The notes beneath the pieces were generated by a model. The model saw only the letters and a list, made by a program, of their open reading frames with translations, was not told where the DNA came from and ran no database searches. 64,000 nucleotides of DNA, taken from positions 478,687 to 542,686 of the forward strand of contig CALUHR010000013.1 in assembly GCA_944320495.1 (NCBI GenBank), written 5' to 3'. Shown piece after piece: positions 26,990 through 36,871 of this stretch. This DNA comes from Candidatus Methanomethylophilaceae archaeon (GTDB lineage Archaea > Thermoplasmatota > Thermoplasmata > Methanomassiliicoccales > Methanomethylophilaceae). Every line of letters begins with the position of its first letter. Position 1 is the stretch's first letter. A program made the translations under genes and the position numbers.

Positions 26990-28519
26990 ATGTCGGAAGA
27001 GATGTTCTGCTATCAGTGCGAGCAGACCGCCGGAGGCCGCGCATGCGTGGGCAGGTCAGGGGTCTGCGGCAAGACCTCCGAGGTGGCCATGCTCCAGGAC
27101 GAGCTCACGGGCGCCCTCGTGGGCCTCGCCGATACCGTGGAAACCCCCACGCCCGGAATCGACTCCCTCGTCAGGAGGGCGCTCTTCGCCACCCTGACCA
27201 ACGTGGACTTTGATGCCGACAGCATCAGGGCTCTGACGGACGGGGTCAGGAAGGCGTCCGGAGGGGAGGGCGAGATACAGATGTCGTCGGTCTGGTGCGC
27301 CCAGGAGGACGTTCGCTCGCTGAAGTCCCTGATCCTGTTCGGGGTCCGTGGCATGGCGGCCTACGCGTACCACGCCGAGGTCCTGGGCGAGACCGACCCC
27401 GAGGTCGATTCGATGATGTACGAGGCCCTCCGCGCCGTGGGGTCGGACATGGGCGCCGACGGTCTCCTTGACGTCGCCCTGAGGCTGGGGAAGGCGAATC
27501 TCGCCTGCATGGCGATGCTGGACTGTGCGAACACCGCCAGATTCGGCATGCCCTCCCCTGCCACCGTATCCCGCGACGTGGCCGCCGGACCTGCGATCAT
27601 CGTCACCGGGCACGACCTGGAGGACCTCCGTTTGATCCTCGAGCAGACCGAGGGCAAGGGGATCAACGTCTACACCCACGGGGAGATGCTCCCGGCCTTC
27701 GGATATCCCGAGCTCAGGAAGTACACACATCTGAAGGGCAACTTCGGAACAGCCTGGCAGAACCAGAGGGACGAGTTCGACGGGGTCCCCGCGGCTATCG
27801 TGTACACGACAAACTGCCTCATGCCGCCCAAGGATTCGTACAGGGACAGGGTGTTCACCACCGGACCCGTGGCCTTCCCAGGAACGGTCCACATCGGGGA
27901 CGGTAAGGACTTCGCGCCCGTCATCGAGAAGGCCCTGGAGTTGGGAGGCTTCGCCGAGCCCACGAGCACCGGAGCGACGCTCACTACCGGGTTCGGACAC
28001 GGGTTCGTGCTCTCCGTCGCCGACAAGGTCGTCGAGGCCGTCAAGTCGGGCCAGATCAACCACTTCTTCCTCGTGGGCGGATGCGACGGCGCCAAGCCCG
28101 GACGCGGATACTTCAGGGAGTTCGTCGAGAAGACCCCGGAGGATTCGGTCGTCCTCACGCTGGCCTGTGGGAAGTACAGGTTCAACGACCTGGACCTGGG
28201 GACGGTCGCCGGACTCCCCCGTCTCATGGACATGGGCCAGTGCAACGATGCCTACGGAGCGGTGCAGGTGGCCGTGGCGCTGGCCGACGCGTTCGGATGC
28301 GGGGTCAACGACCTGCCCCTGTCGATGGTCATCTCGTGGTACGAGCAGAAGGCGGTGTGCATCCTCCTGACGCTGCTCCATCTGGGGATCAGGGGCATAT
28401 ACCTCGGACCATCGCTCCCGGCGTTCGTGTCCCCTGCCGTGCTCGACATCCTGGTACGGGAGTTCGACGTCCACGCCATCTCGGACGTCGATTCCGACAT
28501 GGCCGCGATGCTCCGCTGA
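26990..28519 (+). CDS. hcp: Hydroxylamine reductase / hybrid-cluster protein
   Basis: 509 residues. The N-terminal cysteine motif MFCYQCEQTAGGRACVGRSGVCGK binds the first Fe-S cluster. Downstream, VVLTLACGKYRFND, MDMGQCNDAYGA and WYEQKAV carry ligands of the hybrid Fe-S-O cluster. The protein reduces hydroxylamine or nitric oxide in anaerobes. A TTTATATCC TATA box and a GAGGTG ribosome site precede the ATG. It is regulated from the divergent CRP-type gene, by inference from the shared palindrome. Confidence 0.95.
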   Translation: MSEEMFCYQCEQTAGGRACVGRSGVCGKTSEVAMLQDELTGALVGLADTVETPTPGIDSLVRRALFATLTNVDFDADSIRALTDGVRKASGGEGEIQMSSVWCAQEDVRSLKSLILFGVRGMAAYAYHAEVLGETDPEVDSMMYEALRAVGSDMGADGLLDVALRLGKANLACMAMLDCANTARFGMPSPATVSRDVAAGPAIIVTGHDLEDLRLILEQTEGKGINVYTHGEMLPAFGYPELRKYTHLKGNFGTAWQNQRDEFDGVPAAIVYTTNCLMPPKDSYRDRVFTTGPVAFPGTVHIGDGKDFAPVIEKALELGGFAEPTSTGATLTTGFGHGFVLSVADKVVEAVKSGQINHFFLVGGCDGAKPGRGYFREFVEKTPEDSVVLTLACGKYRFNDLDLGTVAGLPRLMDMGQCNDAYGAVQVAVALADAFGCGVNDLPLSMVISWYEQKAVCILLTLLHLGIRGIYLGPSLPAFVSPAVLDILVREFDVHAISDVDSDMAAMLR

Positions 28520-28526
28520 GCATCCA

Positions 28527-28554
28527 CCCGACGGGTTCTACGGAATCCGTCGGG
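28527..28554 (+). terminator. Hairpin after hcp
   Basis: CCCGACGG and CCGTCGGG form an 8-bp perfect stem around a 12-nt loop, starting 8 nt after the hcp stop. There is no long T-run. Confidence 0.5.
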
Positions 28555-28658
28555 AAACATTCGGATACCGCAATTATTCCGCGAAATCCGAACGATTACC
28601 AGCGGGATTCCTGCAAAGTCTGCAAACCTTATTATCCGAAGCCGTCGGTCGGCCATCC

Positions 28659-29465
28659 ATGCGCATAACGATAGTGGGCTGCGGGTCCATCGGTTCCAAG
28701 CTGGCCAGCGCCGCCGATGAGATGCCCGAGGTCAAGAGGATCTACCTCGTCGACATGGAGAGGCATCTCGCCGAGGATCTCGCCGCCAGGCTCAAGAAGG
28801 CAATCGTTGTCGACAGCGTGGAGGAGGAGCTCTACCACTGCGACCTCGTCATCGAGGCCGCCTCCCAGGCAGCCGCCAGGGACATCGCCCCCCGCGTCGT
28901 GTCCCGCGGTGTCGACATGATGATAATGTCCGTCGGAGCCCTCGTGGACGACGACTTCCGTATGATGGTCAAGGACAAGGCCAAGAACTCCGAGGCCAAG
29001 ATCTTCATCCCCTCCGGTGCGATCTGTGGCACCGACGGCCTGAGGGCGTCCGCCGTGGGTAGGCTCGACGAGGTCGAGCTCATCACCACCAAGGGCCCCA
29101 AGAGCCTGGAGGGGGTCCCGTACATCATCGACCACGGGATCGACGTGGACAAGGTGAAGGAGCCCACGGTCATCTTCTCCGGAACGGCCAGGGACGCGGT
29201 CAGGTTCTTCCCCAGGAACATCAACGTGGCCGCCACCGTCTCGCTCCTCGGAGTCGGGTTCGACAGGACCAAGGTCAAGATCGTCCTCGACCCGGGCAGC
29301 CACAGCAACTCCCACGAGCTCAGGATCAAGGGCGAGTTCGGGGAGATGACCTGTCACACCTACAACGTGCCGTCCCCGGACAACCCGAAGACGTCCTATC
29401 TCGCATCCCTCTCCGCCATCGCCGCCCTCCACAGGATCGTCGGCAACGAGTGGATCGGGATCTGA
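28659..29465 (+). CDS. nadX: L-aspartate dehydrogenase
   Basis: 268 residues. NAD(P)-binding GCGSIGSKLASAA opens the protein. The SGAICGTDGLRAS segment with catalytic Cys/His-type residues and the HSNSHEL motif near the end are typical of NadX. It oxidises aspartate to iminoaspartate for quinolinate and NAD synthesis in archaea. A CTTATTAT TATA box lies about 30 nt upstream. No nadA or nadC is adjacent. Confidence 0.9.
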   Translation: MRITIVGCGSIGSKLASAADEMPEVKRIYLVDMERHLAEDLAARLKKAIVVDSVEEELYHCDLVIEAASQAAARDIAPRVVSRGVDMMIMSVGALVDDDFRMMVKDKAKNSEAKIFIPSGAICGTDGLRASAVGRLDEVELITTKGPKSLEGVPYIIDHGIDVDKVKEPTVIFSGTARDAVRFFPRNINVAATVSLLGVGFDRTKVKIVLDPGSHSNSHELRIKGEFGEMTCHTYNVPSPDNPKTSYLASLSAIAALHRIVGNEWIGI

Positions 29466-29477
29466 TAATCAAACCCT

Positions 29478-29515
29478 GGCGGGCGCATGCCCGCCGACCT
29501 CCGGGATTCCGGAGG
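29478..29515 (+). terminator. Two consecutive hairpins after nadX
   Basis: GGCGGGC-GCAT-GCCCGCC (29478-29495) is followed at once by CCTCCGG-GATT-CCGGAGG (29498-29515). Each has a perfect 7-bp stem and a 4-nt loop. Confidence 0.5.
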
Positions 29516-29553
29516 ACATTCCATTATCATTACTGTACGCGTTCCGTCTCCGC

Positions 29554-30102
29554 ATGGAAGAGCGTCGGCATCTCGGCATGGAGGACATCCTCGGCCTGCT
29601 AAGGTCCAGAGGCATAGCATTCGAGGAGGCGCATCACCCTCCGGTGTTCACCATCGAGGAGATGCTGGAGCAGGATCTCCCGCATCCCGAGCTAATCGCC
29701 AAGAACCTGTTCCTGAGGGACGACAAGAAGCGCAGGTACTATCTCGTGGTCGCCAGGGAGGATCAGAGGGTGGACCTGAAGGCCCTCCGCACGGTCATCG
29801 GTTCCAGGCCCCTCAGCATGGCCTCCGAGGAGGACCTGATGTCGCACCTCGGGCTAACGCGCGGGTCCGTCACGCCGTTCGGCATACTCAACGACCCGGA
29901 CCGTTCGGTGGACGTGGTGGTCGACTCCAGCTTCCGCGGGTCCCGCATGGGCGTCCATCCCAACGACAACATGTGCACCGTCTGGGTCGGCACGGAGGAC
30001 CTGGAGTCGCTCATCTCGGACGGATGCGCGTCCTTCGCCTACGCGGACCTGCCCACATCCGACCGATGGGTCCATCGCCATTCCTATCTATGGCATCCCT
30101 AA
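29554..30102 (+). CDS. YbaK/ProX-type aminoacyl-tRNA deacylase
   Basis: 182 residues of the YbaK/prolyl-tRNA-associated-domain family: VFTIEEMLEQDLPHPELIAKNLFLRDDKKRRYYLVV, then LTRGSVTPFGILND. Such proteins clear mischarged Ala- or Cys-tRNA-Pro. The length fits the free-standing ProX form. It ends with TAA, one of two in the window. An ATG at 29578 is an alternative start closer to the family's first helix. Confidence 0.85.
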   Translation: MEERRHLGMEDILGLLRSRGIAFEEAHHPPVFTIEEMLEQDLPHPELIAKNLFLRDDKKRRYYLVVAREDQRVDLKALRTVIGSRPLSMASEEDLMSHLGLTRGSVTPFGILNDPDRSVDVVVDSSFRGSRMGVHPNDNMCTVWVGTEDLESLISDGCASFAYADLPTSDRWVHRHSYLWHP

Positions 30103-30111
30103 TACGGGGGC

Positions 30112-31200
30112 ATGCAGAAATCAAGGGCCGAGAGGCTCATGGAGAACGCCGAGGGCATGGACGCCGTCGTCATCGCGAACGACGGCGAGCCGTTCCTCGA
30201 TTCGGCATTCTGGTACCTCACCGAGCAGACCTCCGGGACGTTCGAGGGTAGCTTCGCCATCGCCGGACCCGGCGGGAAGCTGGACGTCATCGTCAGCATC
30301 CTCGAGGAGGAGGGCGCCCGCCAGGGGGCGGGGGATGTGCACGTCTACCACACCGGGAAGGAGCGCGACGAGTTCATCCGCGAGGCGCTGAAGGGCTGCA
30401 CCAAGGTCGGGTTCAACGTGAACAACGCCACGTACGCGGCCGTCGAGTACGTGAAGAAGGTCGCGGAGGGGATCGAGGTTGTCAACGCATCCGACGCCAT
30501 CGGGGACACCGTCTCCGTGAAGGACGAGAAGGAGATCGCCGCCACCCGCGAGGCTTGCAGGATATCGTCCATCGTCGCCGGGGAGATCCCGGACATGCTG
30601 TCCGAGGGCGTCACCGAGAAGCAGGTGGCCGCCAGGATGGACAACAGGATGCGCGAGCTCGGCGGGACCGGGAACGCCTTCGACACCATCGCCGCGTTCG
30701 GCCCCTGGTCCTCTCAGCCCCACCACATGCCCTGCGACTACTCCCTGAGGAAGGGGGACACAGCCCTATTCGACTTCGGCACCAAGTACGACAGGTACTG
30801 CTCCGACATGACGAGGACCGTGTTCCTCGGAAGGCCCCCGGAAGTCCTCGAGAGGGCCTACGAGGTCGTCCTGGAGGCGCAGAGGGCCGGGATCGAGGCG
30901 TACCGCGCCGGGATCAAGGCGTGCGAACCGGACCTCGCGGCCAGGAAGGTCATCGACGAGTCCGAGTTCAAGGGGAAGTTCATCCACTCGTTCGGGCACG
31001 GCATCGGCATGGACGTGCACCAGCACATCTCCGTGTCTCCGAGGTCCGAGCAGATACTCAAGGCCGGCAACATCGTATCCGCCGAGCCCGGCGTGTACAT
31101 ACCCGGGGTCGGAGGCATAAGGATCGAGGACACGATACTCGTGACCGAGGACGGATGCGAGGTGCTCACGTCCTTCGACCACTCGTTCACGGTGGTATGA
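30112..31200 (+). CDS. M24-family metallopeptidase (Xaa-Pro aminopeptidase type)
   Basis: 362 residues. A creatinase-like N-terminal domain (about 1-125) is followed by a pita-bread catalytic domain with the five metal ligands: Asp residues in ALFDFGTKYDRYCSDMTRT, His in SFGHGIGMDVHQH, and Glu residues in SAEPGVYIPGVGGIRIED. It probably removes N-terminal residues before proline. The stop overlaps the tldD start (ATGATG), making a peptide-processing operon with tldD and tldE. Confidence 0.88.
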   Translation: MQKSRAERLMENAEGMDAVVIANDGEPFLDSAFWYLTEQTSGTFEGSFAIAGPGGKLDVIVSILEEEGARQGAGDVHVYHTGKERDEFIREALKGCTKVGFNVNNATYAAVEYVKKVAEGIEVVNASDAIGDTVSVKDEKEIAATREACRISSIVAGEIPDMLSEGVTEKQVAARMDNRMRELGGTGNAFDTIAAFGPWSSQPHHMPCDYSLRKGDTALFDFGTKYDRYCSDMTRTVFLGRPPEVLERAYEVVLEAQRAGIEAYRAGIKACEPDLAARKVIDESEFKGKFIHSFGHGIGMDVHQHISVSPRSEQILKAGNIVSAEPGVYIPGVGGIRIEDTILVTEDGCEVLTSFDHSFTVV

Positions 31201-32606
31201 TGGAGGCGGTTCTGATGAGGGCCGAGGAGGCCCAGGACGTCCTCCACCAGGCCGTGGACCGTATGCGCGACCTCGGCGCCGTGTTCGCGGATGCCAGGTC
31301 CCAGACGGTCCGCGTCGCCGGGGCCACCACGATCAACGGCAACCTGAAGCAGCTGGTGGAGAAGAGCACGGGCGGCGTGTGCCTCAGGGCATGGGGAGGC
31401 TCCCGCTGGGGCTACGGAACCGCCACCTCCTTCGACAGGGACGCGGTCCTGAGGGCCGCAGAGGAGGCCGTCTCCAACTCGAGGGACGACTCCGCCGTCA
31501 GGCTGGACCTGGAGCCCGCGGTCTCCCGCGGGGACCACCGCGCGGACGTGAGGGTCCATCCCGACTCAGTCGACCTGGACGAGAAGATCCAGGCCGCGCT
31601 CGACCTGGACAGGGCCCAGGCGATCGACGACAGGGTCATCAACCGCACCGGGGCCTACTCCGAGGAGGTCAAGACCAACGCCCTCGTGAACTCCGCCGGC
31701 TCCGACGTGAGCTGGGAGGAGGTCCGCACCATCTGCCGCGCCATGTCCATCGCGGCCGACGGCCAGAGGATGGAGCAGTACTACGACGGTCCGGACAGCA
31801 CCCGCGGGTTCGAGGTCGTGAGGGACGCGGACCTGGAGGAGATAGGCAGGAACGCCGCCCGCGAGGCCATCGTCACGCTCTCCGCGGACCGCGCCCCGTC
31901 CGGCAACATGACCGTCATCTCCGACCCCATGGTCTCCGGCCTCCTGGCCCACGAGGCCATGGGACACGCGTCGGAGGGCGACGAGATCACCAAGAGGCGC
32001 TCGTTCCTTACGGACGCCGTCGGCAGGAAGGTCGCCTCCGATCTGATAACGATGTACGACGACGGCACGGTCCCCGGGGCGCACGGGTCCATACGCTTCG
32101 ATGACGAGGGGACACCGGCGTCCAAGGTCACGATAATCGACCACGGGGTCTACCAGGGCTACATGCACAGCCTCGAGACCGCCTCCCGCCTGGGGGTCCA
32201 CCCAACCGGCAACGGCAGGGCGGAGAACGCCGGCAAGAGGGTCTGGGTCAGGATGACCAACACGTTCTTCGGACCGGGCGACTGGGACAGAGACGAGCTC
32301 ATCGCCGACACGAAGGAGGGCATCCTCTGCGACAAGATGCTCAACGGCATGGAGGACCCCGTGGGCGGATGCTTCGAGGCCAAGTGCCTGCGCGGATACC
32401 TGGTGAGGAACGGGGAGATAGTGAAGCCGGTGCAGTCGTTCACGCTCACGGGCAAGTCGATAGACATCCTGTCCTCGGTGGACGCCCTGTCCAAGGAGGT
32501 CCTCTTGGACGGGGGGATGTGCGGCAAGGGCATAGAGGACTGGGTCCGCGTATCGACGGGAGGCCCTTACATGCGCGCCAGGATGATCGTGGGGGGAGGC
32601 CAGTGA
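31200..32606 (+). CDS. tldD: TldD-type metalloprotease subunit
   Basis: 468 residues of the TldD/PmbA family. The zinc motif HEAMGHASEGD (HExxxH) marks this as the catalytic subunit, followed by the GTPASKVTIIDHGVYQGYMHSL segment. TldD/TldE complexes degrade small unfolded peptides and mature peptide products in bacteria. Start ATG 31200 (or 31197) overlaps the M24 stop. The TGA overlaps the GTG of tldE. I read the whole gene for in-frame CGA and found none. Confidence 0.9.
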   Translation: MEAVLMRAEEAQDVLHQAVDRMRDLGAVFADARSQTVRVAGATTINGNLKQLVEKSTGGVCLRAWGGSRWGYGTATSFDRDAVLRAAEEAVSNSRDDSAVRLDLEPAVSRGDHRADVRVHPDSVDLDEKIQAALDLDRAQAIDDRVINRTGAYSEEVKTNALVNSAGSDVSWEEVRTICRAMSIAADGQRMEQYYDGPDSTRGFEVVRDADLEEIGRNAAREAIVTLSADRAPSGNMTVISDPMVSGLLAHEAMGHASEGDEITKRRSFLTDAVGRKVASDLITMYDDGTVPGAHGSIRFDDEGTPASKVTIIDHGVYQGYMHSLETASRLGVHPTGNGRAENAGKRVWVRMTNTFFGPGDWDRDELIADTKEGILCDKMLNGMEDPVGGCFEAKCLRGYLVRNGEIVKPVQSFTLTGKSIDILSSVDALSKEVLLDGGMCGKGIEDWVRVSTGGPYMRARMIVGGGQ

Positions 32607-33925
32607 GCGACCTCGAAGTCAACGTGGAGAGCGCGCTCCGCGCCCTCGAGGGATACGGCCAGGCGGAGGCCTACGGTCTGGAGTCCGTGATCCACACCGT
32701 CTACGTGGACGGCACCCGCATCAGCAACATAGAGACCAAGCGCGAGTCCGGCCTCATGGTCAGGATGGCCGACGGCGGCCGCCAGGGCAAGTCCTCGGTC
32801 ACCATCGGCGGCGACAGCTCCGTCAAGGAGTGCGTGAGGATGGCCGAGGCGGTCATCAGGCACTCTCCGGAGGGTCCCGCGGTCAGGTACGCCGAACCGG
32901 GCAGCGCCAGGATATCCGATCCCGGGGTCTGGGACGGGAGGGTCGAGGACGTGACCCCCGACGTCCTGAGGGAGATGGCCCAGCGCCTCATAGATTCATG
33001 CGGTGTGGACATCCCCAGGGCGCAGATACGTGTGTCGACTAACGTCAGCAGGGTGATGAACTCCAACGGCGTCGACGTCGGCCACAGGAGCACCCTGGTG
33101 TACGGTCACTTCACGTCGATGTTCAGGGGCGAGCAGCCGGGCGAGGGCGTGGAGACCTTCCACGGCACCCATCTGGACATCCCGATCGAGGACATCGGTG
33201 CATCCCTTGCCAGGCAGGCGAGGGACTCTGCGTCGGCGAAGGGGTTCGAGGGCCACGAGTCGCTCTCGATGATCCTTCCGCCGGGCCAGCTCGGGGACAT
33301 GCTCATGTCCTCCGTCGGGGCCGCGGTCAACGGCGAGAACGTGAAGTACGGCAGGAGCCTCTGGAAGGACTCCGTCGGACAGGAGGTCGCGTCGGATTGC
33401 GTGAGCATGACCGATGATCCGACCGTTCCCGCCCCGCTCTCATGCGTGTTCGACGACGAGGGCACCCCGGCCTGCAGGAAGCCCGTCATAGAGGGAGGCG
33501 TCCTCCGCACGTTCCTGAGGGATTCGTTCTGCGGCGACAGCACCGGCAACGGCATGCGCAGGTCCAGCGTCGAGGCTATGGGCGCCTACGAGAGGACGCC
33601 CATCGTCAAGCCGCTCAACCTGGTGGTCTCCCCCGGGAACCTGACGAGGGAGCGGATGATCGAGCAGACCGACAGGGGGATCCTCGTGGAGAGGTTCGCC
33701 AATCCGGAGGCCGACGAGCTGTCCGGCAGGTTCGGTCTGAACGTCAGGTGTGGTTACCTGATCAGGAACGGCGAGGTCGTCGGAGTGGTGAACAACTCGC
33801 TCCTCATGGGCAACATGTTCGACGCGATCCGCTCGGTCGAGATGATCGGGTCCGACCTCACGCAGACGGGCGTGATCAGCACGCCCACCATGTCGTTCTC
33901 CGGCGCCGAGCTCGTCGGGAATTGA
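32603..33925 (+). CDS. tldE: TldE/PmbA-type non-catalytic subunit
   Basis: 440 residues from a GTG that overlaps the tldD stop. It has the TldE architecture: GLMVRMADGGRQGKSSVT, FEGHESLSMILPPGQLGDML, then DEGTPACRKPVIEGG. The HExxxH of TldD is absent, as expected for the partner. About 200 nt without a gene follow, to the rubredoxin fusion at 34123. Confidence 0.88.
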   Translation: MSDLEVNVESALRALEGYGQAEAYGLESVIHTVYVDGTRISNIETKRESGLMVRMADGGRQGKSSVTIGGDSSVKECVRMAEAVIRHSPEGPAVRYAEPGSARISDPGVWDGRVEDVTPDVLREMAQRLIDSCGVDIPRAQIRVSTNVSRVMNSNGVDVGHRSTLVYGHFTSMFRGEQPGEGVETFHGTHLDIPIEDIGASLARQARDSASAKGFEGHESLSMILPPGQLGDMLMSSVGAAVNGENVKYGRSLWKDSVGQEVASDCVSMTDDPTVPAPLSCVFDDEGTPACRKPVIEGGVLRTFLRDSFCGDSTGNGMRRSSVEAMGAYERTPIVKPLNLVVSPGNLTRERMIEQTDRGILVERFANPEADELSGRFGLNVRCGYLIRNGEVVGVVNNSLLMGNMFDAIRSVEMIGSDLTQTGVISTPTMSFSGAELVGN

Positions 33926-34122
33926 AACCCCGGGCCCCTCCGGACTCTCAACAGCGGGTCGGGCATGTCCCGGCCCGCGAATCCGGCCATATGGTACGGG
34001 AGTGCGCCACCGCCGGGTGACCGCAGGGGTCTTACCGTCATGTCGGCCGTGAGGGGAGACCGCTGACGAGCCCCGCGGCCAAGGGCGTTCGCTGATATAT
34101 CCCGCAGGACGATACAGCCCCC

Positions 34123-35553
34123 ATGGCCAAGTACCGCTGCAGCCTCTGCGGAGAGATCTACGACGAGGAATACGAGGGAGTGAAGTTCGCCGACCTCCCG
34201 GACGATTGGGTCTGCCCAATGTGCCATTCGCCGAAATCCGCGTTCTTCCTCATGGAAGAGGACGGGAGCGCTATCCAGTCGACCGTTATCAGGGAGGCTG
34301 CAAGCGCGGAAGTCCCCTCCGAGGAGCGTTCGGAGGACATCAGGGTCGATCCCGCTCTCGTGAGACGCGACGGCGGTGTCATGGACGACATCCACGCCAT
34401 GGCCGAGACCGGCAGGAGCGTGGACGGCGCGATGGAGACCCTCGAGCCCGTGCCGGATTTCCGGGACATACTCTTCCTCGGGGCCCAGCTGGCCCCAATG
34501 CCCTGCGACACCGATGCGGACGTCAGCATCAGGACCGTCATCGGGAAGGGAGCGAAGCGTCCGATGGAGCTGGAATCCCCCGTTTTCGTCAGCCACATGA
34601 GCTTCGGTGCGCTGTCCGGAAGGGCGAAGATCGCCCTCGCGAAGGGCAGTGCCATGGCCGGTACCGCCATGTGCAGCGGGGAGGGCGGGGCGCTGTGGGA
34701 CGAGATGGTCGCATCCCATCGCTACATCTTCGAGTTCATTCCCAACAGGTACAGCTTCAACGACCTCACGCTGGAGCACTGCAGCGCCATAGAGATCAAG
34801 ATCGGCCAGGGCACGAAGCCCGGCATGGGCGGTCACCTGCCCGGCGAGAAGGTCACGGACATCATCGCCGTCATGAGGGGGAAGGATCGCGGGCAGGACA
34901 TCCAGAGCCCCTCGAGGTTCCCAGGCATCGATTCACCCGAGGACCTGAGGGCGATGGTGGAGATGCTCCGCGAGAGGAGCAGGGGCCTGCCCATAGGTGT
35001 CAAGATCGCGGCCGGACACATCGAGGAGGACCTCGAGTTCATCTCCCGCTCCGGTTGCGACTTCATAACCATCGACGGGCGTGGAGGTGCCACGGGGTCC
35101 TCGCCCAAGTTCCTGAGGGACGCCTCGTCCGTCCCCACGGTCTATGCGCTCTCCCGTGCCAGGAGGTACATGGACGGGCACGGCATGACCCAGGACCTCA
35201 TCATAACCGGAGGGTTCCGCACCAGTGGGGACTGTATCAAGGCCCTCGCGATGGGGGCGGACGCCGTGGCGATGGCATCCGCACCGCTGATGGCTCTTGG
35301 GTGCCAGAGGTACAGGATATGCAACTCGGGGATGTGCCCGATGGGCATCGCGACCCAGAACCCGGAGCTGGAGCGCCGTCTCGACCAGGAGGCGGGTGCG
35401 AAGCGCGTTGGGAACTTCCTCAACGCGTTGAATTTCGAGCTCAGGACTTTCCTGAGGATCTCAGGTCACACGGACCTCGCCCAGCTGTCGCTGGACGACC
35501 TCTGCACCACGAGCTCCGAGATCTCGGAGCACACAGGCATCAGGCACGCCTGA
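34123..35553 (+). CDS. Rubredoxin domain fused to an FMN/Fe-S glutamate-synthase-like domain
   Basis: 476 residues. Residues 1-46 are a rubredoxin with both CxxC knuckles ([11 protein letters not shown] and WVCPMCHSP). After a linker comes a GltB-type central/FMN domain: [15 protein letters not shown], then the FMN-binding [14 protein letters not shown] and the [3Fe-4S] motif [20 protein letters not shown]. There is no glutaminase domain, so electrons may enter through rubredoxin and ammonia may be used directly. Stand-alone archaeal GltB-like proteins are known, but true substrates are uncertain. A TGATATATCC TATA lies about 25 nt upstream. Confidence 0.85.
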   Translation: MAKYRCSLCGEIYDEEYEGVKFADLPDDWVCPMCHSPKSAFFLMEEDGSAIQSTVIREAASAEVPSEERSEDIRVDPALVRRDGGVMDDIHAMAETGRSVDGAMETLEPVPDFRDILFLGAQLAPMPCDTDADVSIRTVIGKGAKRPMELESPVFVSHMSFGALSGRAKIALAKGSAMAGTAMCSGEGGALWDEMVASHRYIFEFIPNRYSFNDLTLEHCSAIEIKIGQGTKPGMGGHLPGEKVTDIIAVMRGKDRGQDIQSPSRFPGIDSPEDLRAMVEMLRERSRGLPIGVKIAAGHIEEDLEFISRSGCDFITIDGRGGATGSSPKFLRDASSVPTVYALSRARRYMDGHGMTQDLIITGGFRTSGDCIKALAMGADAVAMASAPLMALGCQRYRICNSGMCPMGIATQNPELERRLDQEAGAKRVGNFLNALNFELRTFLRISGHTDLAQLSLDDLCTTSSEISEHTGIRHA

Positions 35554-35561
35554 GACCTGGC

Positions 35562-35581
35562 GGGGGCGGTCTTCCGCCCCC
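35562..35581. terminator. Bidirectional hairpin between convergent genes
   Basis: GGGGGCGG-TCTT-CCGCCCCC is an 8-bp GC stem with a 4-nt loop. It lies between the ends of the rubredoxin fusion gene and the marker 8 gene. Confidence 0.6.
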
Positions 35582-35591
35582 GATGAAAACC

Positions 35592-36419
35592 TCAGATCAG
35601 GGGCTGCGGCGGCTCCTCAGGCACCGAGGGGTCCCAGGCCTTCCTTCCGAGCTCGTCGAGCTTCGCCTGGACCATGGCCCTGCCGATCTCGGAGACGCCG
35701 TAGACGGGGACCTTGTTGCCAGCAACCAGCGTCTCCGGACGCCTGCGGCATTCCTCCCTCAGATGCTTGGACGCGCAGGCGGTTATGATGTCGAAGACGT
35801 CGAACGCGTTCTTCGCATCGTCCTCGGACATGCCTGTGGTGTGGACCCCGATCAGGACCACGGAATCGCCGTACCTTGCGCGGAGTCTTCTCGCCACATC
35901 GACGGATGGGGTGGTCAGGGCGAACCTGCGGTATCCCCTGGAATGCGCCAGGTCGGCACCGGCCTCCATGTCTATGCGGGCGGTGTCCGGATCCACCATG
36001 TTCTCAGCCCCGACGGCCTTCACGACCTTCGGTATGGGCTCGGTCTCGATGATCCCCGAGATCCTCCCCCCGAGGCCTTGCACTATCCTTGGATCGGTCA
36101 CAACGGCGGTGCCGCAGCCGTCCGCGGCCAGCACGACTGCGTCGATCCTGCCGTCGCGGAGTGCGCGGCTCATGGTCTCGGATATCCCGAACGACAGGAC
36201 GTCGTCCATCTCGGTCTCGCGGTCTTCGCTGCACATCCCGAACGAATCGATGCGGAACTCGATGTTCTCGCGGATGGCGTCCTCATCGAGCTCCTCTATC
36301 CCGCGAAGCTTCGCGAACAGGGGGCAGAACCTCACACGGGGCTCGGTGACCTCCGTGACCTTGCCATCCTCGATCGTCACACGGCTCATCCCGAGGCATT
36401 CCATGACATGTCTGGACAT
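35592..36419 (-). CDS. Methanogenesis marker protein 8 (DUF2099)
   Basis: 275 residues of the marker 8 family: VTIEDGKVTEVTEPRVRFCPLFAKLRGIEE near the start, RIDSFGMCSEDRETEMDDVLSFG, then VVLAADGCGTAVVTDPRIVQGLGGRISG and IGVHTTGMSEDDA. The family is nearly restricted to methanogens, which makes this the best organism marker here. Its role is not established. ATG 36419 is preferred to the GTG at 36428. The two visible conserved Cys regions may bind metal or cofactor. Confidence 0.85.
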   Translation of the reverse strand: MSRHVMECLGMSRVTIEDGKVTEVTEPRVRFCPLFAKLRGIEELDEDAIRENIEFRIDSFGMCSEDRETEMDDVLSFGISETMSRALRDGRIDAVVLAADGCGTAVVTDPRIVQGLGGRISGIIETEPIPKVVKAVGAENMVDPDTARIDMEAGADLAHSRGYRRFALTTPSVDVARRLRARYGDSVVLIGVHTTGMSEDDAKNAFDVFDIITACASKHLREECRRRPETLVAGNKVPVYGVSEIGRAMVQAKLDELGRKAWDPSVPEEPPQPLI

Positions 36420-36467
36420 ATGTCGCACCAGTCGAAGGTATGGGCGGGGCCGAGATAACGGTTCGGT

Positions 36468-36848
36468 TCAGTACGGGGGCAGGAGGACGATCCTCTGTCT
36501 GTCGCCGGTGCCGTCCAGCTCGGAGCAGTCGCCGGTGAACATGCCTATCCTTATGACCGGGTACGGTGAGACCGGTTTACCGTCTTCGCCGCTGAGGGGC
36601 GTCGGCCCGAAGAAGAAGCACAGTGCGCCCGGGCCAGGCCAGTACGCGATGTCGCCGACCTCGAGCTCGGTGACCCTGCCCTCCTTGGGCATGACCGCGC
36701 TCAGGGGGCACTCGCAGTAGATCATCCCCCCGAGCATGTTGGAGGTGAGCTCGAGGGGAAGTGAGAGCCAGATGGCGTTCGAGATGTCCGAGTCGTCCAG
36801 CTCCGCCGGGAACACTCCCGACCTCGTCCTGACGCTCAGACCGCTCAT
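36468..36848 (-). CDS. Cyclophilin-like fold protein (DUF369 type)
   Basis: 126 residues of the archaeal/bacterial cyclophilin-like family, with GDIAYWPGPGALCFFFGPTP as the core motif and PYPVIRIGMFTGD near the end. The known structures of this family have a cyclophilin fold without proven prolyl-isomerase activity. It lies 23 nt downstream of ilvC and may be co-transcribed, but no functional link is known. Confidence 0.75.
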   Translation of the reverse strand: MSGLSVRTRSGVFPAELDDSDISNAIWLSLPLELTSNMLGGMIYCECPLSAVMPKEGRVTELEVGDIAYWPGPGALCFFFGPTPLSGEDGKPVSPYPVIRIGMFTGDCSELDGTGDRQRIVLLPPY

Positions 36849-36871
36849 GACGCCACCCGACCCGTGAAGTT

